A DNA stretch of 64,000 nucleotides from Bradysia coprophila. Lineage: Eukaryota > Arthropoda > Insecta > Diptera > Sciaridae. Shown here in pieces: positions 9,323 through 21,479 of this stretch (positions are counted from its first letter, which is position 1; every line of letters starts with the position of its first letter). The notes under the pieces were generated by a model, which was given only the letters and a program-made list of their open reading frames with translations, was not told the origin of the DNA and searched no databases. Position numbers and translations under genes: made by a program. Location of the stretch: the NCBI RefSeq assembly GCF_014529535.1, contig NW_023503493.1:18012001-18076000 (forward strand), read 5' to 3'.

Positions 9323-12300
9323 TCATATTTTCCCTCCCAATAATCCCTGAATCTTCTCATATAACTCCTTATAATATTGGACTTTATTTCCAGCCTCCTC
9401 CAAACGCTTATCCATGTCCGACAAAGCTACGGTCTTTTCATTTATCGCCTGAAACGAACAATCACAAAAATGTAATTTAATTTCCGAGACCAATTTGGAA
9501 AAACGTACCCGTGAATGATGCTTGATCTGTTCGACTTTCGCAGCAAGTTCCTTCTCCATGTTTTCAATTTTATCGTGCTGGAGACAGAAAAAAAAACAAT
9601 TAACGAAATGAAACGGAGAAAATATTTTAGACTCGTACAGCTGCTTGATTTTCCTTTTTATGTAGATCTAAAAGTTCTGCTTTTTCCTGTTCAAAGCGTT
9701 TCTTCATTTCACTTCGTTTTGCCGACTAAAAAGAAAATTGAAAATGTTTTCATTTGTAACACAAAACGAAACAAGCAAACGATTGAAACACGTACATATT
9801 TCTCCAGATCTTGTTCGTGCGCAGTCTTTAGCTTCTTCTCTTTCTGCTGGTATTTTTCGGTCAGTTCCTCAACTTGCTTTCTGTGTCGCTCACCCAAATC
9901 CGTTTTTTCGCGATCATGGTCCTTTTTCAGTTGAGCAAGATTGGTCACCTGAAAAAGATAAATCCGCGATAAAGGGAGAGTGAACCGAAAATTGATATAA
10001 TTCTGAACTCACATGCATCTCACGGTCCTTTTCGTATTGACTGGTCTGGTCAGCAAGTTGTTCTTTGGTAAGACCAAAATGGAAATTGTTATAGAAATTT
10101 GGCGACCGAATTGAATACTGTTTAATACTTACGGGATATTTCTGTCAGAACTCTTTCACTTTCGCTGCGTAACGCATCATACTTTCTCGTTACATCGTTG
10201 AATTTGGTCGTTCTGTTGTCGTATTTTATTTTTATCGAATTATATGCAGTCTTCATAGTGTCCGAACAGTTCTTTAAGCTGCAATTGATTTTATTGATAA
10301 TGAATAAAAATCGGTTTGATGGCATTTAATGTCATTTGTTCTGTTTACTTCTCTAATTTTGATTCCAATTCACTGATTTTGTTCAGACTGTTTCGAATGG
10401 TCAATTTTAATCCACCAATTTCGTTCGATTGAAGTGTATTCTGATAGATGTAAATTTCGGTTTTAGTAAATCTTATACTCAGAATATAGAGAAAAATCGA
10501 TGGAAATATAATAACCACAACTATCGAAACATAAATTATGATCAGTTTGAAAGATAAGAGGGATTCTTTTGAAAAACAGCCTGCCGAAATCGGACGCATT
10601 TTCTAGTGGATTTTTTGATATGTGCCTAGATAGGTACTGGTCCCTAGATGCCAAAACCACTTTCAAAAAAATTCGTGTAAGCTTGTGTGGCTAGTGCGAA
10701 GTGACCAAAAACTGAAAACATGCACTTTTCTTATGGAAATTTCTCGTAGGCCACGAAACCTACAAGGTCGTGTGGGGTGTCATTAGAAAGGTAATTGCAT
10801 GTACTTTCGGGGCAGATTTGGTCTTGTTGGGCTTAAAATTCATCCACACTGAGTTATGAGCAGTTGAAACTATGGGTAAAAAATGGATAATTTCGGTGAA
10901 CTTCTAATGGTTCCCGTGCATCCGAAAAGCAACAAAAAGGGAAAAAAAACTGGTTTTCCCAACTGATACTGGTCTTAGCTTTCCAATAATACCAAACATG
11001 CACGGGTAGTGTTTCGACGAATGTGGTTTTGGAATGAAAATTTGATGCTCAGTATTACTACTCAAAAAATTTCGTGTACGTGAAATTTTCCATGAAAAAA
11101 TGTTTTTTGCAGCAATTTTAGCTGCTAGTTCAATTTTTTGAAGTCTTTGTATCTAAAAGAATGCAAAGCAACGTATTTCTGTTTAAAATTATCCCTGGAA
11201 TGTAAATTTGCTTACATCACTCGTTGGCATTGAAAACCATAAGGTTACGTAAATTAAGTTTCAGGGCTTTTTCAAGCTGAAATACGTTGCTTTGCATTCT
11301 TTTTTTTTCTTTTTTTTTTCTTTTTTATAATTGTGGATTTATTTAAATTCTTTTAGATACAAAGACTTCAAAAAATTCCTTTTACTTTTTTTCCTTTCTG
11401 TTGCTTTTCGGATGCACGGGAACCATTAGACGTTCACCGAAATTATCCATTTTTTACCCATAGTTTCAACTGCTCATAACTCAGTGTGGATGAATTTTAA
11501 ACCCAACAAGACCCAATCTGCCCCGAAAGTACATGCAATTACCTTTCTAATGACACCCCACACGACCTTGTAGGAATCGTGGCCTTCGAGAAATTTCCAT
11601 AAGAAAGGTGCATGTTTTCAGTTTTTGGTCACCTCTCACTAACCACAGAAGCTTAGACGAATTTTTTTGAAAGTGGTTTTTACTTCTAGGCACCAGTACC
11701 AGTACCTATCTGTCCGATTTCGGCAGGCTGTTTTTCAAAAGAATCCCTCTAATTGATTTTTCATTATTTCGTTGGATTTTCTCGGGACGTAGCGGCAGTC
11801 ATGCTTGTCAAAATTCTTCATTTTCAATTAATTTCCTGATTAATCAACCATTGGTTAGTAAAATTTCTACATCGTAATTAACGTCTGATTTATTACAATA
11901 TCCAGAACAATACTTTTCTCGAGAGTTACAACCCGTCTGAAGTACTTCTGGAATTTTATGAGTCTTCGATGACTTTGAGTCTTTCAAAATAACACGAGCC
12001 CTCAAGAGTAACGAATTCTTCAGATTGATCAATTTTGGGGAGTTAAGAGGCACTAGTTATCTGGAGGCAGAAATCCTGAAGACGTAACGACTTAAGACTA
12101 CTTAAGTGATACGAGTCTATATAGAGATTTACGAATGCACGGGAAATTGAACTCGCATTGAAATTTTTTGAGATCACGGACTATTAGAAACTTTCTTAAA
12201 CTCCACTTTTCTGCCAGATTTTTTCTTTACTCTTACATGGACTCTGTCAACCGACCAATTGCTCCCAAATTTATATGGAATTTGATTTATGGTACACTGC

Positions 12301-15300
12301 AGACTTTGTACTATAATTAATGTGTCCTGAATACTGAAAAAGACAAAACTTCTAGATAGAAACTAGCAATGTGCCATGTATAGACAGACGTCCCACTGAT
12401 TTTCGGGGTGTCCAACTTAAAACAAGTCGGACATTTTTCTTGAAAAAGTCGGACAAAATCGGACATATTTTCGCTACAAAGTCGGACTAAATCGGACATT
12501 TTCTAAGGAAAAGTTCATGTATTTTTTCAATAAAGTACAAAATCGGACTATTTCTCATCGATAAACGTCGATAAATCGTACTTATAAATCGAATTTAAAG
12601 GCATCAGGAATGAAGTTCATCTAAAAGATAAAAAGCACCTCTAGCAAATTTGCTTCGCTGCAAAAAATCTCCAATAATCCTGCTTCGGGCTTATATCGCA
12701 GGCTTTTTAAATTTGTGTCTGAACTTTATGGAAATTTAAACAGATGCATGTCAGTTCCTGAAGTCTTATCACTCAATCATGGTTCAACAACCTCCCTGTC
12801 GACCTACAACTTATAACTTAGATGTCAGTAGGAATATAACTTATAAATTCGATTGTCTTTCGATTGTAAGTTGATGTTATGTATATAAAATTGTAAATGA
12901 GAGATTCTTTTGAAAAACAGCATACCGAAATCGGACGCATTTTCCTGAGGACTTTTTTTGTGTGCCCAGACAGGTATTCGACCCTAGAGGCCAAAACCAC
13001 TTTCAAAAAAATTCTTCGAAGTTTGTGTGGCTGGTGAAAGGTGATCAAAAACCGAAAACTTGCACTTTTTTTTATAAAAATTTCTCCAGTTACCGCACAG
13101 TGTCGTGTTGGGTGTCATTAGAAAGGTAATCACACGTACTATTGATCCGAATATGGACTTATTGGTTTTAAAATTCATCCACACTAAAATATGTGCAGTT
13201 GAAGATTTCAACCGAAGACTTTCACTGTTCTTACTGAAATTTCTCCAGGTACACAAAACGTGGGGTATCATTTGAAAGGTAATTTTATGTGCTTTTGAAC
13301 CAAATAGGGTCTTATGTGGTTTGGATGCATCTACTATGAAATACAAGTTGAAATGTTTAAGTGTCCATTAGGGTGGGTCGATTTTAACAACTTGAAAATC
13401 CACAGCCAGTGGCATGTGTAGCTTGCCAAAAGTAGTCAATCTGCATCATTAGTTTTTCTTTTCCGAATACTTTTGAGTACCGCACAATTGATTGAATGGG
13501 TTTGTCTGGCTACTCGAATTTACTTTCAAAATTTCATAGACAATTTTCTTAAAAAAGCTTTTATAAGCCTTGCAGAGGCTGTAATAGACTGAAACAAATA
13601 TAATACAACTTAATTTGGAAAAATCGGTGCATTCGACGTGAAAATATTTACATTTTCTATGTAATATTGAAGGTATGTGAACTTTGAACCACCAAATGAG
13701 CGATATACTTCCTCAAATGTGGTTAGTTCTTTCTGTTAGGGTTAGAATAGGTAAAAACGACGAAGATGTCGAATTGTCGGAATTTCTCAGATTGATTATT
13801 ACCATAGCACTGCTACTAGCATGAACAATGAATTGACAAGTGTCAAATTTGGAGTTTTTAGTGATTTTCATTGTTAATAATTGGATGCATGGTTATTATT
13901 TGAAATATTTTTTATTTTTTCCGAGCTCTCGCAAAGCAAACAGTTTTCGTCGAGGGAATGAAATATGAATGAAAAGCTTGCTAAGTGTAATCAGTGAAGT
14001 CTGATATTTTTGGAATTATTGGAGCCCTTGCTCGACTTAAAACTAAACATTTGTCCACGTTCATTAAATTACCGTTGTATAGTTGAATTGTCAAACCTTC
14101 TTTAATGCTTCGTAGATGATATTTACTTTCTTTATTATTATTTATAGGCTTTAGTGATAAGAGCTTAAGATTGTTTGTATGGTACGTTTTAACTCAAACA
14201 ATGAAACAAGTCGTCTATCTTCACACAGGCGCGGATCCACCTATGTGCGGTCGAGGCGGTCGCCGGGGGTCAGAAGAAGATTTTTACATAGAATTTTTTT
14301 TTTTAAACAAAAGCCGCCTGGGTCAGAAACTGTTTGTCTTCTATCCGCCTGGGTCAGAGCAAAAGCTGGATCCGCCCCTGTCTTCACAAAAGTAACGCGA
14401 TGCCTTCTATGATTTCAACAGCCTACAAATATTTTCTATGTTCATGCTATAAGCAGTGCTGTGTTATTACCGATGAATAGTTTCAGAGGTCGAGCTACTC
14501 TATTAGAAAAAGAGCGTGTTCAAATGTAAAACATTCTACAGATTCTATTCCTGTAGAAATCTGTAAATCTTCTGTAAATCTGTAGAAATTTCCGTTTTTA
14601 GCTCAAATAGTTCGCCATCAGCGCATTTGCAACAATTTCTGACACATTTACAGCGAGCGATATTAAATAGTTTTTCGCCATCGTCATAGAATACTTTAAA
14701 GCGGTGTCGATTCTTGTATCTTTTATTTTTCTTGTAATCCTTAATTCGTGTCTTTTTCCAAATTCCAAATTCTCATGTACAACATCAAGAACAAGTAACT
14801 CCAACAGTTCGCTTTTGTTTTCATCTGCAAGTTTGTCGTCGCAGCCCAGACATACTCTCCTTATGATGTCAAGTTTTGTTAGCGGGCGTTCCTCACTTAA
14901 AACACTTGGCTAGATAAAGTCAAAGCGGCCTTGGCAAGTTTCAAACAATACTGAAATGCATTTATGTAGCAGCTGATAATTAGGAGATTCATAAATCTAC
15001 GGTAAAAGGAACGTATTTTGTTCCATCAGAATCTACTACTTCGAAAAAATGACGTTTTTAACAACATCGGTAATAATCAATCTCAGATTGAATCTGAGAA
15101 ATTCCGACAATTCGACATCTTTGTCGTTTTTACCTATTCTAACCCTAACAGAAAGGACTAACCAAATTTGAGGAAGTTTATCGCTCATTTGGTGGTTCAA
15201 AGTTCACAGACCCCCAATATTACATAGAAAATGTAAATATTTTCACGTCGAATGCACCGATTTTTCCAAATTAAGTTGTATTATGTTTGTTTCAGTCTTT

Positions 15301-18300
15301 TACAGCCTCTGCAAGGCTTATAAAAGCTTTTTTAAGAAAATTTTCTAAGAAATTTTAAAAAGAAATACGAGTAGCCTGACAAACCCATTCAATCAATTGT
15401 GCGGTACTCAAAAGTATTCGGAAAAGAAAAACTAATGATGCAGTTTGACTACTTTTGGCAAGCTACACATGCCACTGGCTGTGGATTTTCAAGTTGTTAA
15501 AATCGACCCACCCTAGTGTCCATATTCATCATAGATGCTTCTAAACCACATAAGACCCTATTTGGCCTAAAAGCACATGCAATTACCTTTCAAATGATAC
15601 CTCACACGATCATGTACGTTTTGTGTACCTCGAGAAATTTCAGTAAAAACAGTGTAAGTCTTCGGTTGAAAACTTTAACTGCACATATTTCAGTGGCGAT
15701 GAATTTTAAACCCAATAAGTCCCTATTCGGCTCAATAGTACATGTGATTCCCTTTCTAATGACACCCCAACCAACCCTGTACGGCTCGTGTAACTGGAGA
15801 AATTTTTGTAAGAAAAGTGCAAGTTTTCGGTTTTTGATCACCTTTCACCAGCCACACAAACTTCGAAGAATTTTTTTGAAAGTAGTTTTGGCCTCTAGGG
15901 TCGAATACCTTTCTAGGCACACATAAAAAAGTCCTCTGGAAAATGCGTCCGATTTCGGTAGGCTGTTTTTCAAAAAAAACCCCTCAAAAATGTAAGTCCA
16001 CATAGCTAGTCAATACAGTAATATATTTACTGCCTTAATTTTATAGGTACATGTACAATGTTAAAATGTGTAAACAACTAAATGCGAGCGGAGCGAGCGA
16101 TTTTTTTCTCGTTTGCATTAGAAGCATTTAATGTTACTAACAAATTTTATCTTGAAGAAAAAGTCTCATACTTTTGAGGAGAAGTAGGACAAAGTTGGAC
16201 TTTTTGATGAAAAAGTCGGACAAGTCGGACAAATCGTACAAAGTCGGACAAATCGGACATGTGGGACGTCTGTGTATAGAATAGGAAGATATCCGAATTA
16301 ACGGAGTCGATTAGAATCAACGAATCAACCAAAATTGCTTGCCCTATTTATTTAGGAGCAGAGTGGCGAGCCAAGCGATTTTTTAATCTTTTTTTAACTT
16401 TAGGAACAAGCGGGCTCCGATTTCAATGAGTGATAGCTCGATGGATTCGTCGTTCAATTCTAGGAACACGTATCTTTTTCTTTTTCTGTGAAAAACGCTC
16501 AAAAGTAAAGACATGTCAGATGGTGCGGAAAACAGTTTTTCGGCAATAGCTCAAGAAAAAATTATTTTAAATTGTTGTAATGTTGTACGAATGTCGGCCT
16601 TGGAAAGACCTACAAGTAGAGGATACGCACCGCTTGGTGCTAGTAGATCCACGAGAGTTATGCCTGAAAATATAGTGAATGTTCGGAGAGTCCGGATTCT
16701 CTGCAGCATCGATGTTCCGCGGAACTGAGTATGGGGTGTTGTAGCTGGCCTCACCCACTATCGTTGCACATATAAATGAACTCAGTACTTTTGGGCTGCA
16801 AGCCTACAGAAGTCTTGGAAAATAAGTTGGTGGCAAAATATAGATTTTTTTCTTCTTTCTGAGAGCCTAACTGCTGGAACAGCATCTGGAACGGTACTAC
16901 GGTAGTCATTTTTATCGTCTACTATACTCTTTTACCTTATGAATAGAAAAACGCTTCTCTATGTCGCGAATATATGTCGTTAAAACAGATCCAATGTTAG
17001 TAATATCAAGAGGAAAATTATTAAAATTTTCTCGGAGGATTTTATTCAAATAAAGTGTTAGCGTATAGCAAATGACCTAAGGACGCCGGACAGTAATTAG
17101 TTTTACATTCGGACCAATATTTGCTACGTGACAGGAGTTTGGAAAAAAGATATGATCGAGTGGGTGAGGCCATACTCAGTTCCGCGGAACATTGAAGCTG
17201 CAGGGAAGGCAGACTCTCCGAACATTCACTATATTTTCAGTCTTAACTCTCGTGGATGTACTCGCATCAGCCAGTGTGTATACTATACATGTAGGTCTTT
17301 CCAATGCCGACATTCATACAAAGTAACAACAATTTAAAACAATTTTTTCTTAAGTTATTGTCGAAAAACTGTTTTCGGTACCCTCTGACATGTCTTCACT
17401 TTTGAACGCTTTTCACAGAAAACAATTTTGTTTTTAGAAAAAGTGAAAGATACGCGTTTCCTAGAATTGAAAGACGAATCCAACGAGCTATCACTCATTA
17501 AAATCGGAGATCGCTTGTTCCCCAATCACCTGAAGATTTGGAGATATCACACTTAAGTCTCGGGGCTTAGCTAGGCCATTTTTGCGCATTTATCAAAAAA
17601 TTATTTTAAAAAATCACTCGGCTCAACACTACTTTACTTGGGAGCAACGATGAATATTTCTCGTGTACAATCAACGAAATGAAGCGGAATATGTAAAATT
17701 ACTTCGCAGAAAGGTGTCAATTGAAAAAATAAATTACCAAATCACTCAGCGCTTTTATCTGTGTCAGCAGGTTCTCCTGTTTGGCATTGGCAACAATATT
17801 TTGATATTCCAACATACTTAAGTAGTCATTCATTCCAACGTTCTGAAGAGAAAAAAAGGAGAATTTCTTGTCAAATTCTCGTGGTCTAAAAGCATTCGAT
17901 TTTCGCTTACCGAATTATCTGTTTTAAGTTTTAACCGATCAACTTCATTGTTCAGTCGCGTCTCTAATGATGCTGAGAAATAGGGTCGTACAACTTCAAC
18001 GGATGACCGACAATCATGGCCATCATGGTGCTCATTATTTGGTAGGCTGGGCGTAAATGTGCCCGATAAAATCTGAATGTACAATTTCACAACAATTTAT
18101 GTGTGGCGTAATTTCGAACGTGCAACAGGCTTACCTTAGACACAGATCGTACTGGGAAGTGTTGCGACTTTATGAGTTCCATTGTCAGCGCACAAATTTC
18201 TAAGCAACGCGAAAAAACAGTTTTAAGATCAAGTTACAAAGAACAAAGTTTGATAAATTTAACTCTTTAGTAACAGCTAGCAATTTCTTATCGTCAGAGA

Positions 18301-20659
18301 CGACAATGTTGCCTTATAAAGCAACTAATGAAGCAAACGATTCTGGATCATACAACACCATAAGACGTAGTTACAACATATCTCCATACGTTTACCGTTT
18401 ATAAAAGCTTAAGAACACGAATTGTTAACATACCTTCATCGGAACCTCTCAATCCGCTGGCAAAAATTTGATGCACATCCTTCTTGCTCATGATGTCTGC
18501 CACTTTCCGTCTCAAAATATCATCCTCGTTTATGTTACTATAAGAAACGAGCCACTGCAGACGACGAATTTGCATGGATAAATTAGTGTCGGTCAACTTA
18601 TACGACCATGTGTCCGTGTCAATTGTCTTGATGAGAATCTCTTGGGGCAACTGAATTGCTGGATGTTTTTCATACAATTCGATCAACAGTTTATAGGCTT
18701 CGATAGCAACTGGCAGATCGTTCTGGTGTGACTGTAGGTTTTCAATCAATAGAATAATGAATGGCGTCAGGTCGTGTGAGTCGGTAACAGTGGATGCTAT
18801 CAAACGGACGGTCTTTATCGCTTCCGATAAAATGTTGCTGGGATTTGTATTATCGATTATGAGTTTGAACAGTCGGGGTATGCTTGACTCCAGTGATGTA
18901 TCTTTAAAAAAAACATTTTTGCATTAGCCACGACTATGACAGCCTTGGGCCTATTCAGAATAGACTGTGTAGCACTTACTTGACACCGAAAATATTGAAT
19001 TGACTATTCCCAAGAACACGCTCGTCAGCTCAAAGTTTTGAAAACTTATTTCTGAATCGTCGATTAACTACGGAAAATGAGTTGGTTACCAATTGCACAA
19101 CAGGAAAAAGATTCACGTTTCACTTACCGTCAAGACGGCCTCAATGCTTTCCTTGAAATCAAAATGTTGCATAGTCTGCCTTGAATGTTCATCCCGCTCA
19201 AATCCCACAGCCAACATGTCCAATACATTGCGCAACATTCGCTGATCGTTGTTTCGCATTAGTTGGGAGAAGTATTCAACGGCGAATATCGTTTTCAAGT
19301 TCAAATGCAATTCAAATTCCAGCATCGTGGAATCGAACCGTGCCAAAGCCATAGACATCTTTCCCCAATATACCTTATACCCTTCGATGGCTTGAAGCAG
19401 GTCTCTTGACTTGGTGAACCGCAATAGGCAGGCAACTGCAATTTCGTTTTTGAAGCATAAATTCGTCAAGATTGATACTTGAAGCATTTTGATCTCTTGA
19501 TTCAAATCGGTTCGTTTCACCGATGTTACCAAATGGTCGATAAGATTGGACAGATGAGGTTCTTCTGTTACAACAGCCATGCCTGTCGTAATTCGATCGA
19601 CAAGCTTCCACACCTGAATTTGTTTTTCCTATTTGTTTTAAGATTAGAATTTTCCGTTCGTTTCATTCATTTTACTCTACTCACTTCTATCAGCGACGAT
19701 GATCCCTTCACTGCATAACTCGCTATTCCACTGATGATTCTGACAGTATCGACAAGATACTGACGCGTCTCGGAGTTGTTGATTGCAATGTCAATCACTT
19801 TGAACACCGTCCAATGATAATCTGAGAATAGATTGGAGCTGAGCCTTTAGTCAATTTTGCCATATCATTCGAAGCAATTACCACAGTTTACTTCGTCCGT
19901 AAGAAGAATCTCGTTCAATTTCCGAAAAAATTCCACGATACTCAAATTATCCGCAACATTGTGGATTGCAAATTGTTCGGGAGTCCATGTCAAGAAGGCC
20001 TGCAATTTATTGAAAGATGCAAGGCGTTGAAAGTCTACATAAAATATAACGATCGCTCGCTGTTCAACTATTATCGACAGCGAAAACAACAGTGAAAGCT
20101 TTGAAGAATTCCCTTCCAGCAAAACTTGTGTTAAATCAAACGCTAGACGATATTTTTAACTAAAGAACGGTTGACTACATTATACATCCATTGTGATAGT
20201 GCCGTTCGAGAAAGGTTAAATTACAAAAGAAAATGCAAGAAAGCTTTCCTGAAACGGCTATGCATATGTTATCAACAACGACGGTAGCAGCAAATGAACA
20301 CCTCTAGCTTTAGTGTTCGCTTATCAAAATGAGTGTTAAAACAAACGGAGTAAACGACTTTGTACAAAACATTAGGCGAAACAATAGAAGTGTTTGGTTT
20401 TCGGAATTGAATATTGATTGCCGATCAACCCGGCGGAAACTGCATAAATGAACAGAAGCTGTCTAATGTTGAAATTTCTATTACAATTCTGCCAATTTTA
20501 TTATAATTTGTGAAATGAGTAAATGTGGTAGAGTAGAAGCAAAACAAAGAGGTAAATGAACCGAACACACAAGTGGCTTACCGATAATTCGGATAACAAT
20601 TTTGCACGGTTTGGCGCATGTTGCGAATAGTTGTGATTGAAATTTCTGAAAGCCCTCAT
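9323..20659 (-). CDS. CIP2A-like protein (armadillo-type N-terminus, coiled-coil C-terminus)
   Basis: Sixteen phase-consistent exons: 20582-20659, 19882-19999, 19685-19821, 19128-19613, 18980-19067, 18434-18901, 18135-18199, 17911-18072, 17738-17842, 10349-10440, 10133-10278, 10013-10062, 9796-9948, 9639-9725, 9509-9577 and 9323-9448. They give 809 residues; human CIP2A has 905. Residues to about 530 are helical and repeat-like (QVSILTNLCFKNEIAVACLL resembles the human LLANLCRHN segment). From about 535 the chain is charged coiled coil, ending QGLLGGKI like human HSLSGGKI. CIP2A binds PP2A B56 and acts with TOPBP1 in mitotic DNA damage; that role here is by homology. Start chosen at MRAFRNF, where ATG is followed by AKLLSELS, similar to human TQLLRHLEVIS. 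Intron 9 (10441-17737) is 7.3 kb of nested repeats. Confidence 0.78.
10558..11749. mobile_element. Foldback element B of the GAGGGATTC family (1.19 kb), in the CIP2A-like intron 9
   Basis: GAGGGATTCTTTTGAAAAAC opens the element and GTTTTTCAAAAGAATCCCTC closes it. The arms, about 10558-10945 and 11390-11749, match copy A and share GGTAATTGCATGTACTTTCG and GTGCATCCGAAAAGCAAC. The loop contains a second, unrelated palindrome (11132-11377), so this copy was itself invaded. Non-coding. Confidence 0.88.
11132..11377. mobile_element. Small foldback nested inside element B (246 bp)
   Basis: AATTTTTTGAAGTCTTTG and the following TATCTAAAAGAA at the left are mirrored by TTCTTTTAGATAC and AAAGACTTCAAAAAATT at the right. 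An inner pair, TGCAAAGCAACGTATTTC and GAAATACGTTGCTTTGCA, is separated from the outer pair on the right by a T-rich tract. Confidence 0.75.
11750..12898. other. Intron sequence with GTCGGACA-type tandem repeats
   Basis: No exon found. At about 12424-12500 the sequence repeats short units related to GTCGGACA(AA). A similar array in the same orientation lies at 16160-16265, and TATAGACAGACGTCCCAC (12376-12393) is nearly the reverse complement of GTGGGACGTCTGTGTATA (16261-16278). The pair may bracket a larger compound element. Confidence 0.5.
12899..15985. mobile_element. Giant foldback element C of the GAGGGATTC family (3.09 kb, arms about 0.9 kb)
   Basis: The left arm (about 12899-13800) and right arm (about 15065-15985) are imperfect reverse complements. 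Shared blocks include the outer AATCGGACGCATTTTCC, the middle CCACTGGCTGTGGATTTTCA and TACCGCACAATTGATTGAAT, and the inner ACAATTCGACATCTT region. Outer ends are degenerate (GAGATTC on the left, CCCCTC on the right). A hAT-type MITE (14226-14380) sits in the 1.26 kb loop. The frames at 12984-13346 and 15516-15926 are the same arm read in each orientation, not genes. Confidence 0.85.
14226..14380. mobile_element. hAT-type MITE with 8-bp target-site duplication (155 bp)
   Basis: It begins CAGGCGCGGATCCA and ends TGGATCCGCCCCTG. TCTTCACA flanks both sides exactly (14218-14225 and 14381-14388). An 8-bp duplication with CAG...CTG ends is the hAT pattern, and CAGGGGCGGATCCA-type ends are widespread in animal hAT MITEs. 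It lies in the loop of foldback C. Confidence 0.92.
15986..16402. repeat. GTCGGACA-type tandem units in the CIP2A-like intron 9
   Basis: At about 16160-16265 units such as GTCGGACAA and ATCGGACAT repeat in tandem, in the same orientation as those at 12424-12500. The rest of the stretch shows nothing recognisable. Confidence 0.55.
16403..17521. mobile_element. Foldback element with GGAACAAGCG ends (1.12 kb)
   Basis: The left arm (about 16403-16762) and right arm (about 17155-17521) are imperfect reverse complements about 360 bp long. They share GGAACAAGCG at the outer ends, GAGTGATAGCTCG, AAAACAGTTTTTCG, TTCCGCGGAACTGAGTATG and GTGGGTGAGGCC. This family differs from the GAGGGATTC elements in the same intron. 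No coding capacity. Confidence 0.83.
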
Positions 20660-20953
20660 TATCAACAAATAATGAAAGTTCCGTACTTTATACACGTTCA
20701 AATAGAAATTCTTTTTTGCAATGAACTTTAACAACTTTCGGCACTTATGACATAAAATCGGTGTACAGAAAATTCAAAATCGAATCAGTTGACATTTAAA
20801 ACCATGCTCGTTGGGTCGATTTTTTAAGCGGTGTTTTTATGTAATATTTTTACTGGGGCGAAATGAGCGGAATACTTTGAAAATTCAAGTGTTTTAATGT
20901 CAAAAATAAACAAAAAAGAATTAGTACATTTTGTAACGAGTGATGAAAAGTTG
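20660..20953. other. Upstream flank of the CIP2A-like gene
   Basis: Probable promoter region. TATAAAG is present on the minus strand at 20686-20692 but is only about 30 bp from the ATG, too close for a normal 5' UTR, so I do not call it a promoter element. Confidence 0.35.
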
Positions 20954-21392
20954 AATCCACGCCATTAGTCTTATAAATTTATTCGCCAGAGAGAGCTTTT
21001 TTCTCCTTTGTTACGATCTGTCAGTTTTTCTATTTTGCGATTTAGTATGGAAATGAAAACTAAAATTGAGATATCTTTGCTGTTTTAAGCGGTTTTTCAT
21101 ATTTTTTTGGACCAAAATGTTTTAAAATGTGTTTGGAATCGATTGGCATTAACAGATTGTGCGAAAATATTTATTTTCTATTTTATTATTTTGTTAATGT
21201 TATTCGATTCCAAACACATTTTAAAACATTTTGGTCCAAAAAAATATGAAAAAACACTTAAAACAGCAAAGATATCTCAATTTTAGTTTTCATTTCCATA
21301 CTAAATCGCAAAATAAAAAAACTGACAGATCGTAACAAAGGAGGAAAAAGCTCTTTCTGACGTATAAATTTATACGACTGATGGCGTGGATT
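20954..21392. repeat. Near-perfect 440-bp hairpin
   Basis: The left arm (20954 to about 21150) starts AATCCACGCCATTAG and is mirrored by the right arm (about 21195-21392) ending ATGGCGTGGATT. Long stretches match, including TTAAAACATTTTGGTCCAAA and TTTAGTATGGAAATGAAAAC. The loop is only about 45 bp. Confidence 0.85.
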
Positions 21393-21479
21393 GTGCGGTA
21401 CTAGTCGTAAGCTTGTCCTAACGAGGCGGAGTCGACGTAACAAACCACGTTTTTCTTTACTTAAAAAGTTAAATGAGAC

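Noticed and set aside
15516-15926. 136-codon frame, and its counterpart at 12984-13346
   Set aside because: Both are the two arms of foldback C read in opposite orientation. They have no domain pattern and no start context.
20686-20692. TATA box of the CIP2A-like gene
   Set aside because: Only about 30 bp from the ATG, which would leave almost no 5' UTR.
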